NCBI GenBank assembly: GCA_009908735.1
Contig: JAAAOR010000128.1
Coordinates: 1-18,969, forward strand
DNA length: 18,969 bases
Direction of reading: 5' to 3'
DNA from: Spirochaetota bacterium
GTDB taxonomy: Bacteria; Spirochaetota; Spirochaetia; DSM-27196; PWMO01
Part shown: piece by piece, positions 8,965 through 17,147 of the stretch
Layout of the letters: the number at the start of each line of letters is the position of its first letter
Position numbering within the stretch: position 1 is the first letter of the stretch
Made by a program: the position numbers and the translations under genes
The notes under the pieces: model-generated
Databases searched by the model: none
The model's input: the letters and a program-made list of their open reading frames with translations, nothing else
Told to the model about the DNA's origin: nothing

Positions 8965-9782
8965 AAGAACACGATGAAGTTGATCGCTGTGTCGTCCCAC
9001 CTGCTGCCCGGATACACCTCTTCGATTCTGATGCGGATCCCGCCATCCGAGGCGGTCTCCCATTCGCCCGGCACGTCGATGGACTGAGGGTTCGGCGTAT
9101 CCTCGAGCTCGACTAACCGCTCATCGCCCGTGGCCTCACTTACCACCCGTATCGTCTTCGGCCTGCTGTTCAGCTCGTACAGCTCCGGACGGTCATACGA
9201 AACGAACCCGATCGAAATCCACAGCCGCCCAAACCATCGGTCGATGTAGATCTCCTCGCCAATCCCCTGACCCGGGACGCCTTCGACCCAGGGTTTTCTT
9301 GTGGAGTGGGAACCAAGGTTCTCGGGTTTATAAGTAATATCGCCTTCCGTTAAATATGAGGATGCAGAGAAGGCGTCTCGGAAGTAGTAGAGGGCTTCTA
9401 TGACATTCGGTCCGCCCCTCGCCCCCCTGAAAAAGGCAGGCTCTGCCTCTTCATCATAGAGAAACATTAGATCACCACCCCGAAGCATTAGCCATGGCGC
9501 ACTTCTAGCTTGGGCGAGATCGATAAAGCTCACTTTACCGCGCCGTTCTAAACGGTAGCCATGCGTGTGCGACGTACGCTCGCCGGTCATCGGGGCGATC
9601 TCTTGATGCGTCAGTACATCACAACCGAACTCAACTCGATCAAAGTAATCTCCAAAGTAAGTGTCCTCCTTCAAAGATCCGCTGCGAAAATCTTGGTCCT
9701 CTTGGGCGAGGCCAGACGGGGACAACAAAAATCCGAAATTTAAGACGATGCCAACTGTAAGTGCGCCACGGCTCAGAACCAT
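8961..9782 (-). CDS. secreted NADase-type glycan-binding (discoidin-like) domain protein; candidate tip partner or immunity protein
   Basis: The 273-residue protein starts with a signal peptide (MVLSRGALTVGIVLNFGFLL, cleavage near GLAQ). The C-terminal half reads as the NADase-type glycan-binding domain: ASSYLTEG, then KPWVEGVPGQGIGEEIYI, IGFVSYDRPELYELNSRPKTI, and a final strand with GSRWDDTAIN. The middle (about 45-130) has no assignment. The frame is open 49 codons upstream, but ATG 9782 has GAGG 6 bases before it and begins the signal peptide. It lies 7 bases after the stop of the giant RHS gene, exactly where polymorphic-toxin loci place immunity genes, and its 5' half is AT-richer than its surroundings (26 of 60 GC in 9301-9360). 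Domain call is confident; an immunity role is inference, and a plain carbohydrate-binding surface protein is the alternative. Confidence 0.85.
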   Translation of the reverse strand: MVLSRGALTVGIVLNFGFLLSPSGLAQEDQDFRSGSLKEDTYFGDYFDRVEFGCDVLTHQEIAPMTGERTSHTHGYRLERRGKVSFIDLAQARSAPWLMLRGGDLMFLYDEEAEPAFFRGARGGPNVIEALYYFRDAFSASSYLTEGDITYKPENLGSHSTRKPWVEGVPGQGIGEEIYIDRWFGRLWISIGFVSYDRPELYELNSRPKTIRVVSEATGDERLVELEDTPNPQSIDVPGEWETASDGGIRIRIEEVYPGSRWDDTAINFIVFF

Positions 9783-9789
9783 CGTTACC

Positions 9790-12700
9790 TCACTTATTCT
9801 TGATTCGAACGTCAATGGTGTCCGGATTCTTACGGATTTCATCGTACCTTGTGTAATGAGAGCCCGGGGCTGATCGATATCCCAAGCGCGAAATCTCACT
9901 GCGTAGTTGATCGAACGGTGCTGTCCCACGGGTTATTTGGCATCCCCTACTCAAAGGACTGCTCCAAGGACCCGGATGATCTCCGTCGCTCACTACGTCG
10001 GCTATTCTTTCAGGATTCGTATACTCGTTCGGATGTATGAGATACCCCTTGCCCGCACGCACACCGAGGTCCTCGTTCTCCAGCAGGATCGGATCATCGT
10101 AGCTACCAGACTCATCCAACAAATGCCCGGTGTACTCGCCCTCGGGAATCGTCGCGCCGAACAGACCGGGCGCGTCCGCTTCACTTTGCACTACCGCGTC
10201 GGTGAGGGGCAGATCGTCCACCTTCAGCTGCATGCGGTCGTCGTAGAACTCATCGATGGAGTTGTTGCGCGTGATTTCGATGCGGGATTTCTCCCGCAGA
10301 GTCCGATCATCGGTGGTTACATAGCGGTCGGTGCGCTCGTCATATCCCAGACCGGGGCCGACGGTGATGAAGAGGCCGTTCGGGTCGGTGCGGTTGATCG
10401 GATCACCGTCGACGTAGCTATACCAGTTGGTTCCATCTTTGACTGGATCAACGGTGGTGAAGCGGCCGAAAGCCGGATCGTAGTCGCGGTAGCCGAAGTC
10501 ATAGAGGCCGGTCACCGGGTCTTGGAATTTTCCGGCGTAGGCCACCCCCGGCTCAGTCGTCTCACCGAACGCACCGTAGCTGAGGCGATCGTTCACTCTG
10601 CCGTCACCGTCGAACGTCACGACTGCCGATCCTCGTTCGTCCAGTCCGAAGTACGTAGTATCATCGTCGAAAGGCCGCGCCTGCGCAAGGAGATCGTCGT
10701 GGATCCGAATGTGAACGAGCGCGGGCTTGTCACCTCCGCTACGGGCAGCTCGCTCCAGGCCGAGATACCGGTATCGTCCCTCGCCGGTCGCGCTGCGCTT
10801 GCTAAGCTCAGGTTGCGGGGTCCTACCGGGGCGCACCGGCACCTCAGCCAGTACATCAACCCCGAATCCGTCGCGCAGATAATGTCCGGCGATCGGTGTG
10901 GTTGCCTCCGGTGCGTTTCCGCCCGTCCGCAGGGCAGACTCGGAGCGCGAGGCCTCGCGTGAAACACGTCGACCGAGAGCATCGTATCGGTAGATTACCC
11001 GATTGCGTGACGCCGCCTCCGGCCGGCTTCGCGGAAGCACGTCTGCGCGCTCCATGCGCCCCGAGGGACCGTACGCGTACTCGATGTTGCGCTCCTCGTC
11101 CTGGGAACGCAGGAGATTGCCGGCGGCGTCATAGTCGAAGGCGGTGCTGCCACGCGACTGCAGGCGGCCGGCGCGATCATAGGCGAATATCAGGGCTCTA
11201 AATGCTTTAGAAACGCGTTTGCGGTTCCCCCGTTCGTCATACTCGAACCGTGTGGTTCGGGACGGCTGCACCGCCCCGAGAAGCGCCTTTCGCTCGGGCA
11301 TCGTCTCGCCCATGACCTCTCGCAAATCGTCCATCTGCGAGCGAGAGAGGGTGATGAGGGCCGACCGGCCATTGCGGGCGATCTGCTCGCCGCGATTGCG
11401 TGAGTCGGCGGCGCCACGACGCGTCGTAACGTCAGCCACCTCTGCGTGGATCGTCGAGATGCGGCCATCCGCGTCATACTCATAGGCAGTTACTTTGCCT
11501 CGCTCATCAACGCGCAGGCTTCGTCTCCCGGCGCGATCATACACGTAGGCCTCGCCCGAGACGACGCCCGAGCGCGGCGAGCGATGGACGATCCCGGCGA
11601 CGCGGCCGGTCGGAATGTAGTTCGTCTCGGTTTTCACGCCATTGGGGAGTAGCCGGCGAATCTCTCGTCCCCGCTCGTCGTAGGTGAATGTCACCGCTCC
11701 GCCGCGGGCATCCGCGAGGGATGTTACCAAACCCCGCACGTCATAATCATAGACGTAGGAGGGCCCGTTGGGTCGCAAGCGGAGCGCCACACGATTACCG
11801 GCCTCGTCATACTGATTCTCTACCGCAATCCCGGTCGCCGCCGAGGAAGTCCGGATGAGGCGCCCCGCGGCGTCGTAGAGAAAGAACAGACCTTCCGCCG
11901 CATTCACCGCCTCGGCGAGGCGGCCGTCGGCATCATAGGCGTACCGGCTCACCGCCCCGTCATCGTAGCGAACCTCCGTGAGCCGGCCAAGCTCATCGCG
12001 GAGGTAGCGTGTACGTCCCCCGTTGAAACCGACCCGCTCCGCAAGATTTCCTGCGGCGTCGTAACTCATCTCACGGCGAGCCCCCACGCGGTTCGTTTCC
12101 GCTGTGGGATTGCCGAGCCCGTCGTACTCCCACCGATGGGTGGCACCGGCAGTCAGTTTGCCTGCAGGATCATACTCGTAGCGAGTCCTCGCCCCGCCAG
12201 GGGTCGTGCGGGAGACCACTCGCCCGGCTGCATCTCGTTCGACCCTCCAGGTCTCTCCGCGCGGATCGGTGTAGGATTCAACCCGACCAGCCGCGTCGTG
12301 GCGGAGCCGGGTGAGGGCACCCCGCTCGTCGCGAATCGTGGTGAGCCGCCCATCCCCGTCGTAGCCGCGTTCCTCTCTCTTGCCGTCAGGATAGTCGACG
12401 GCGGTCACCGCGCCCCGTGCGTCAAGCTCGAAGCGCGTGGTAAACCCAGCGGGGTCCGTCACCGCAACGAGGCGCCCGGCGGCGTCATAATCGTAGCGCG
12501 ATGCGTTTCCGCGCGCGTCGGTCCGCTTCGTGAGGTTTCCAGCCGCATCGTAGGAGCGCCGCTCTACCGCGCCGAGCGGGTCGGTAAGCGCAACCGGCCT
12601 GCCGAAGCCATCATACCCGATGCTCCACGCAGAGCCGGTTCGCCGTATGTAGCTAACCACACGGCCGGCCGCGTCGTAGATCCACCGCTCGGTCTCACCG

Positions 12701-15700
12701 CGCGCATCGGTGCGCGAAACCAATCGGCGCCGTTGGTCGAACTGGAGCACCGTCTCGTGCCCGAGGGCATTGATCACGGCCACCCGACCGCTGGGATCGG
12801 CATAACGGAGCTCTCTGCGGTACCCCTCGGGCCCGCGCACCTCGATCGTCCGTCCGAGCGGGTCATAGGCGAACGACCACTCGCCCCCGCGCTCGTCGAT
12901 GATACCCTCGAGGTTTCCCTCCGCGTCATAGGTGAGGGTTCTGTGAGCGCCGGTCGGCCCCTCCTCGCGAATCCGACGGCCGGCAGGAGAGTAGGAAAGC
13001 TCGGTCACCGCGCCGGTGGAATCGACTCTTCGGATAAGATTGCCGGCGGCATCGTAGCTGACCCGGGTGATGCGATCCGACGGGAGCCGGTGCCTCGACA
13101 CCGGCCTACCCCGGAGATCGTACTCGAAGAGCAGCGTGGAGTCGGCTGCGTCGGTGCGCCGGGCGAGCTTGCCGTCGGCGCGGTAGCGAAAACGTATGAC
13201 TTCTCCGAGCGGGTTTTCGAGCTCAACGAGCTTGTGCCGCTTGTCGTAACGGTACCTCGTGGTGGCACCGCGCGGGCCCGTACGCGAGATCCGGTCCTTG
13301 CGCTCGTTGTAGCGATATGATATCCGGTGCTGCTCATCGTTCTGCGCGGAGACGCGGGCCCGCGCTGCGAGTAGGCCGTCCGCTCTGTACTCGTAGATCG
13401 TTTCGGTGCCTGTCTCGTCGATGTGTCGTGTGATCCGTCCGAAGATATCGTGGTCGAAGCGCTCGACCCCACCGTCGGGGTGGCGGATCCGCGAGAGAAA
13501 GCCCCAGCGATCGTAGGAGAAGCTCGTTGTCGCCCCACCTCGCCCCGTGACCGACCGCAAGCGACCGGCGTCATCACGGGTCAACCGGCGGCTGAGTCCG
13601 TCCGGCTGGAGAACGGCGGTGAGGTTTCCCCACTCGTCGCGTTCCCACGCGGTCGTATATCCCCTTGCATCGGTGTGCGAGACCACGCCCCCAAACTCGC
13701 CGTAGCGCCACTCGCGACGGTGCCCTTCGGGATCGATTTCGGCGATACGGTTTCCCCTGTTGTCGTACTCGTACACGTGGGTGAAGCCGCGCTCGTCGAT
13801 AAGCCGAAGCTGGTTGCCTGCCTCGTCGTAGAACCGCTGCAGACTCGTACCGTCACCGTAGCGCTCGAGCACCACGCGCCGGCGCTCGTCAAACTCGAAG
13901 CGCGTGGTGATGCCCGAGGGGTTCTCGTACACCGTATACCCAGACTGCAGGGCGTAGCGGAAGTGCTCGGCGTTTCCCTCCTCATCGACGGTGGAGACCA
14001 CTCGCCATCGCCCGGCAAGAAGACGATAGTGGTAGCGCCGTGCACTGCCGTCCGGCTTGGCGATTTCGACCAGCCTGTTTCCCGCGTAGACGTAGGCGAC
14101 CTCGTCACCGACGGCATCGGTGACGCCCATGAGCCGACCCACCGCATCGTAGCGATAGCGGGTCGTGTTGCCTGCGGGATCGATAAGCTCGGTAATGCGT
14201 CCCTTCTCGCGTCGCACCTCGAGCCGTCGGCCAACGTCGTCGACCACCGACGACACCCTCATCGCGGCGTCGTATCGGAGCTCCACGGCGTTGCCGTTTC
14301 GATCCGCCACCCGCTCGAGGAGCCCCTGGGAGGAGTAGAAAAACTGAGCGCCGTCGGCCCGGCGCCGTACGTAACCGCCTTCGGGGGTAATCAACAGACG
14401 GTCGCCTCCCGCCGCAGGCCCGGCTGCGGGATCGACCGCTACCAGGGCCACTGCGGTCTCCACGCCGTCCGCCGCCCCGTCGGGCATCCGATAGACCTGC
14501 GGCACCCCTCGCTCGTCTATGACGGTGAGCATACCCGCCCCGGTTCGCTCGAGGTAGCGAGGATCTCCCGGAAGAAGCACGTGTCGATTCGCATTCCGTG
14601 CCCGCCGAGAAAGACGAGCCGCCTCCTTGATCTCCCGGTGCAATGCCGCGATGTCTCCCTCAAGCTCGAGGAGCCGATGGTGCATTCGTTGGGCCTCCCG
14701 AAAGGCGGCAAGGTGGTCATCAGCGCGGGAGAGCCGAAGCTCGATTTCGGAAAGCAGTGACCGCGCATCAGCGGTGAGTTGCCGGTAGGAATCGGGGGCG
14801 CGCCAATCACTATGCGAGGCGTCTAGAAACGCGGCGAGAGAGACCGTCTGTCGGGCGGCGTCACGCGCTTCGGCTGCATCCTCGCTGAGAGCCGACCATT
14901 CGGCCTGAGAGTCGGAGAGCTCTGCCTCCACTTCCTCCGGCTTGGAGAGCGCAGCTGCCCCAAAGGCCCGCTCGAGTGATTCTTTTGCCGTGAGGAGCTC
15001 AGCTGCAAGCACCGAGAGCGCGCCATCGGCCTCCGCGGCGGCTTCCTCGGCCCCGGGTGTGACACCTCGGATAACACGCGAGTCGTACGGCCAGGTCCAC
15101 AGGCCGAAACTCCCCGTCGGCCATGCACCACTCCGGTAGCGCCTGCGGGCAGCAATCTCGATACTACCGTGGGGATAGGACACATCGGTTTCGCTCGTGA
15201 TGAAGGTCCCGGTGGTAACCGATACCGGATCGCCGACGGTCATCGATGTCGCAACGTGGGTGCGATCGATGGCCGTCTCTCGAGCCTCGCCGGCGGCGAG
15301 GGCATTTCGGGCTGAGACTTCCTCGAGCCGGGTAAGGCGCGAGATAACGCGCTCCTCGGCGAGCTGCATCCGCTCTACCTCCGCGTCGGATGCTGAAGGA
15401 GCAGGGGGCTCGCCGGCGGCAACGACCATCTCGAGGCGCGCGCGCGTTTCTGCGTAGCTTCCGCGAGCATCGGTATATCGGTTGGCGAGCTGGATCAACT
15501 CGTAGGCGGAGGGCACGTCCGGGGCGGAGCTCGACCCGCCGCCGGAGCCGCCGGAGCCGCCCGAGCCACCCGAATTACCGTCGTCGGAGTCGCTGTCATC
15601 GGAATCTTCGTCATCCGCGTAAGTGCCCGGACCACCCGCCTTGTAGTAGGAACCGTCGAGGCGATCGGAGTCCGAATCATCCGACCCCTCACCGTTTCCG

Positions 15701-15774
15701 TAGTGCGCGATTGCCGGGGCCAAAACACCCAGCAGAAACACTACCGCGATTATCCGTGTGACAAGCGTTCGCAT
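9790..15774 (-). CDS. giant Sec-exported RHS/YD-repeat protein with C-terminal toxin-like tip
   Basis: The protein has 1994 residues. In order: signal peptide (1-23, FLLGVLAPAIA); acidic Asp/Ser stretch and Gly/Ser linker (about 28-85); helical region (about 90-175); the RHS entry region with DPVSVTTGTFI near 180; a long predicted coiled coil (about 240-400); about forty YD repeats (about 480-1740, e.g. YDAAGRLV); then the conserved end YRDYDPAFGRFTTVDPV and the junction PINRTDPNGL, which ends near 1801. The remaining 193 residues form a distinct tip. Such proteins fold into a hollow cocoon around the tip, and the DPxGL site is where RHS proteins cut themselves. ATG 15774 is chosen for the signal peptide and an AGGTGA 9 bases upstream; the frame itself extends to 15891. 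It is 50 bases after the clostripain-like gene and 7 bases before a secreted protein. No type VI parts are present. Confidence 0.93.
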   Translation of the reverse strand: MRTLVTRIIAVVFLLGVLAPAIAHYGNGEGSDDSDSDRLDGSYYKAGGPGTYADDEDSDDSDSDDGNSGGSGGSGGSGGGSSSAPDVPSAYELIQLANRYTDARGSYAETRARLEMVVAAGEPPAPSASDAEVERMQLAEERVISRLTRLEEVSARNALAAGEARETAIDRTHVATSMTVGDPVSVTTGTFITSETDVSYPHGSIEIAARRRYRSGAWPTGSFGLWTWPYDSRVIRGVTPGAEEAAAEADGALSVLAAELLTAKESLERAFGAAALSKPEEVEAELSDSQAEWSALSEDAAEARDAARQTVSLAAFLDASHSDWRAPDSYRQLTADARSLLSEIELRLSRADDHLAAFREAQRMHHRLLELEGDIAALHREIKEAARLSRRARNANRHVLLPGDPRYLERTGAGMLTVIDERGVPQVYRMPDGAADGVETAVALVAVDPAAGPAAGGDRLLITPEGGYVRRRADGAQFFYSSQGLLERVADRNGNAVELRYDAAMRVSSVVDDVGRRLEVRREKGRITELIDPAGNTTRYRYDAVGRLMGVTDAVGDEVAYVYAGNRLVEIAKPDGSARRYHYRLLAGRWRVVSTVDEEGNAEHFRYALQSGYTVYENPSGITTRFEFDERRRVVLERYGDGTSLQRFYDEAGNQLRLIDERGFTHVYEYDNRGNRIAEIDPEGHRREWRYGEFGGVVSHTDARGYTTAWERDEWGNLTAVLQPDGLSRRLTRDDAGRLRSVTGRGGATTSFSYDRWGFLSRIRHPDGGVERFDHDIFGRITRHIDETGTETIYEYRADGLLAARARVSAQNDEQHRISYRYNERKDRISRTGPRGATTRYRYDKRHKLVELENPLGEVIRFRYRADGKLARRTDAADSTLLFEYDLRGRPVSRHRLPSDRITRVSYDAAGNLIRRVDSTGAVTELSYSPAGRRIREEGPTGAHRTLTYDAEGNLEGIIDERGGEWSFAYDPLGRTIEVRGPEGYRRELRYADPSGRVAVINALGHETVLQFDQRRRLVSRTDARGETERWIYDAAGRVVSYIRRTGSAWSIGYDGFGRPVALTDPLGAVERRSYDAAGNLTKRTDARGNASRYDYDAAGRLVAVTDPAGFTTRFELDARGAVTAVDYPDGKREERGYDGDGRLTTIRDERGALTRLRHDAAGRVESYTDPRGETWRVERDAAGRVVSRTTPGGARTRYEYDPAGKLTAGATHRWEYDGLGNPTAETNRVGARREMSYDAAGNLAERVGFNGGRTRYLRDELGRLTEVRYDDGAVSRYAYDADGRLAEAVNAAEGLFFLYDAAGRLIRTSSAATGIAVENQYDEAGNRVALRLRPNGPSYVYDYDVRGLVTSLADARGGAVTFTYDERGREIRRLLPNGVKTETNYIPTGRVAGIVHRSPRSGVVSGEAYVYDRAGRRSLRVDERGKVTAYEYDADGRISTIHAEVADVTTRRGAADSRNRGEQIARNGRSALITLSRSQMDDLREVMGETMPERKALLGAVQPSRTTRFEYDERGNRKRVSKAFRALIFAYDRAGRLQSRGSTAFDYDAAGNLLRSQDEERNIEYAYGPSGRMERADVLPRSRPEAASRNRVIYRYDALGRRVSREASRSESALRTGGNAPEATTPIAGHYLRDGFGVDVLAEVPVRPGRTPQPELSKRSATGEGRYRYLGLERAARSGGDKPALVHIRIHDDLLAQARPFDDDTTYFGLDERGSAVVTFDGDGRVNDRLSYGAFGETTEPGVAYAGKFQDPVTGLYDFGYRDYDPAFGRFTTVDPVKDGTNWYSYVDGDPINRTDPNGLFITVGPGLGYDERTDRYVTTDDRTLREKSRIEITRNNSIDEFYDDRMQLKVDDLPLTDAVVQSEADAPGLFGATIPEGEYTGHLLDESGSYDDPILLENEDLGVRAGKGYLIHPNEYTNPERIADVVSDGDHPGPWSSPLSRGCQITRGTAPFDQLRSEISRLGYRSAPGSHYTRYDEIRKNPDTIDVRIKNK
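9793..10368 (-). other. C-terminal tip of the RHS protein: L,D-transpeptidase-like / DUF5675-like domain
   Basis: This codes for the roughly 193 residues after the DPNGL junction. Landmarks are IPEGEY at 1876-1881, IHPN with His1914, SRGC with Cys1945, and a closing helix with PFDQLRSEISRLGY. An IPxGxY strand, then an (I/L)HP histidine and an S(R/H)GC cysteine, is the order found in L,D-transpeptidase-fold domains of the DUF2778/Tlde1 effectors, and similarly in DUF5675. If correct, the tip would act on peptidoglycan stem peptides through the Cys-His pair. Hand-counted GC is 53-57% in several lines, below the repeat core. A homology or structure match has not been made, so the class remains tentative. 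Confidence 0.5.
10440..14340 (-). repeat. RHS/YD tandem repeat region
   Basis: About forty imperfect repeats of roughly 20-23 residues encode the RHS shell. The recurring unit is of the form (Y/F)xYDaaGRL..v.DprG...r. The DNA itself is repetitive, since minus-strand TACGACGCCGCCGG and close variants recur where YDAAG is coded. The periodicity is broken once, around 11255-11450, by an insert that does not match the repeat. This is a protein repeat and not a CRISPR or satellite. Confidence 0.9.
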
Positions 15775-15824
15775 GTTTTCTATCACCTGTTCCTCCGCGG
15801 GGTCACGCCCGCTATTCATCCGGC

Positions 15825-17147
15825 CTACGGCATTGCCTCGTACCAGAGGCGATACAGCAGCCCCGCAGCGGTCCCATCGTTGGGAGCCCACGCGGACTCG
15901 GAGACAAAGCGCAGCGGCGTCTCCACCGTGCGCCCCGCAAAGTAGTCCTCGGCGTGCGGCGGATAGGCGTAACCGCCGGCATCGACGGGAATGAAATGCA
16001 CCGATAGGCCGCTCGCACGCTCATTGGCACCGCGCGAGCACCACGACTCGGAGACCGCACGCTCGACGGCGAGCTGAACGCTGTCTGCCTCGCCGGAGAC
16101 ATCGGGATAGCGCGCGGCGGCCGTTTCGGCGAGATCGGCAATGTCGAGATTGAGATCTCCGGGCGTACGGTAGAAGTCCTCGACCTCCTCGAAGAGTAGG
16201 CGGCGCAGGTTGTCGCGACGGGCGGCGGTATCGGCACCGGCGCTGAGCCCGAGGCTGAGTGCGTCGAGCGCGCGGGAGACATCGCCTACCGCGGCAAGAT
16301 CGAGCGCGGAGATGCAGGCGCCGGCTGTCTCTCCGTAGGCATCCGCATAGGCGGTCACCGCCGCCTCCTCGAATGCCGCGGCTGTGCCGGGCGCTGCGGC
16401 AAGCGCCTCGAGGAAGCGCGTGTAGTCCCATCCCGAGGTACCCACCGTCTGCTGAGAGGCGATTAGAGTTCGTGCGGACCGGTCTATCTCGCGCGCGATC
16501 TCGATCTGCGCACCGAACGCGAGGTCAAGGGCGACGACGTCGGGCGGATGGTCGCCGAGAGCCTGCGCGAGCTCCACGGTAGCGAGCACATCCCCGCCAT
16601 TCCCATCGTCCACCGAGACTGCGCTGTAGCCCGCACCCGGTCCCCACACGACAAGGGCGGTGTTCCGAGCTGGAAACTCGGCGGCAACAAACGCCAGGAA
16701 ACGCGAGAGCGTAGCTGGGGCGCCGGTATTGAGCTCGACATCGGCGTCTGATTCGATGCCAAGCCGCGGCGAGCTCAAACGCGTCGAGGCGATGGTTGAC
16801 GCATCGCCCAGCGGGTCCGGCTCGAGCTCGTAGAGCCGCGTTCCGCTCCAGTCGCCGGCACCGCCCGCGTAGCCCTCCGCCCGGTCGAGGAGAACGACAA
16901 CCGAGATAGGCGTCCCGCCTGTATCCGCAGCCTCCATCTCGCCGAGGTCCGCGAGAGCCTCCGCTTCGAGCTCGTTGTCACCGCTCATGTAGACCGCAAC
17001 CGTCCACTCTCGACCGCGCCCCTCTACGGCGCCGGGGACGCGATGCGACGTCGCGGTCTCCACCCGAAGGGGCCCGCGGCAGGCGACCAGCAGGCCGGCA
17101 GCGCAGAGCATGACTGTCACCGCCGCCGACCTCGTCCTCCGCCTCAT
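15825..17147 (-). CDS. clostripain-like (family C11) lipoprotein with both catalytic residues replaced
   Basis: With the start at 17147 the protein has 440 residues. A lipoprotein signal (RRRTRSAAVTVMLCAAGLLVAC, lipid-attached Cys23) precedes a C11 peptidase scaffold. That scaffold shows WTVAVYMSGDNELEAEALADL, then ALVVWGPGAGY, DVVALDLAFGAQIEIAREI, and TLIASQQTVGTSGWDYTRFLEAL. In active clostripain relatives the second block reads W(N/D)HG and the third DACLMG. Here the histidine place is Pro170 and the cysteine place Ala210, so proteolysis is not expected. The rest of the fold is well kept to the end (YRLWYEAMP), so this looks like a maintained pseudoenzyme rather than decay. ATG 17147 has GAGGGGG 7 bases upstream. 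ATG 17165, which overlaps the previous stop as ATGA, is the alternative. It is followed after 50 bases by the RHS gene, so an operon is likely. It should be an envelope-anchored binding or scaffold protein. Confidence 0.85.
   Translation of the reverse strand: MRRRTRSAAVTVMLCAAGLLVACRGPLRVETATSHRVPGAVEGRGREWTVAVYMSGDNELEAEALADLGEMEAADTGGTPISVVVLLDRAEGYAGGAGDWSGTRLYELEPDPLGDASTIASTRLSSPRLGIESDADVELNTGAPATLSRFLAFVAAEFPARNTALVVWGPGAGYSAVSVDDGNGGDVLATVELAQALGDHPPDVVALDLAFGAQIEIAREIDRSARTLIASQQTVGTSGWDYTRFLEALAAAPGTAAAFEEAAVTAYADAYGETAGACISALDLAAVGDVSRALDALSLGLSAGADTAARRDNLRRLLFEEVEDFYRTPGDLNLDIADLAETAAARYPDVSGEADSVQLAVERAVSESWCSRGANERASGLSVHFIPVDAGGYAYPPHAEDYFAGRTVETPLRFVSESAWAPNDGTAAGLLYRLWYEAMP

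Noticed and set aside
10440..14340. Dense short direct repeats resembling a CRISPR or satellite array
   Set aside because: The period is that of a coding YD repeat, in frame throughout, with divergent copies and no constant repeat-spacer alternation.
12136..14760. Two long plus-strand open frames of about 390 and 445 codons
   Set aside because: They mirror the YD-repeat coding of the RHS gene. Their sequences show no domain, and the antisense reading of a repetitive GC-rich gene is expected to stay open.
9790..15774. RHS protein as a type VI secretion effector
   Set aside because: It has its own Sec signal peptide, no PAAR or VgrG domain, and no type VI gene is present in the window.
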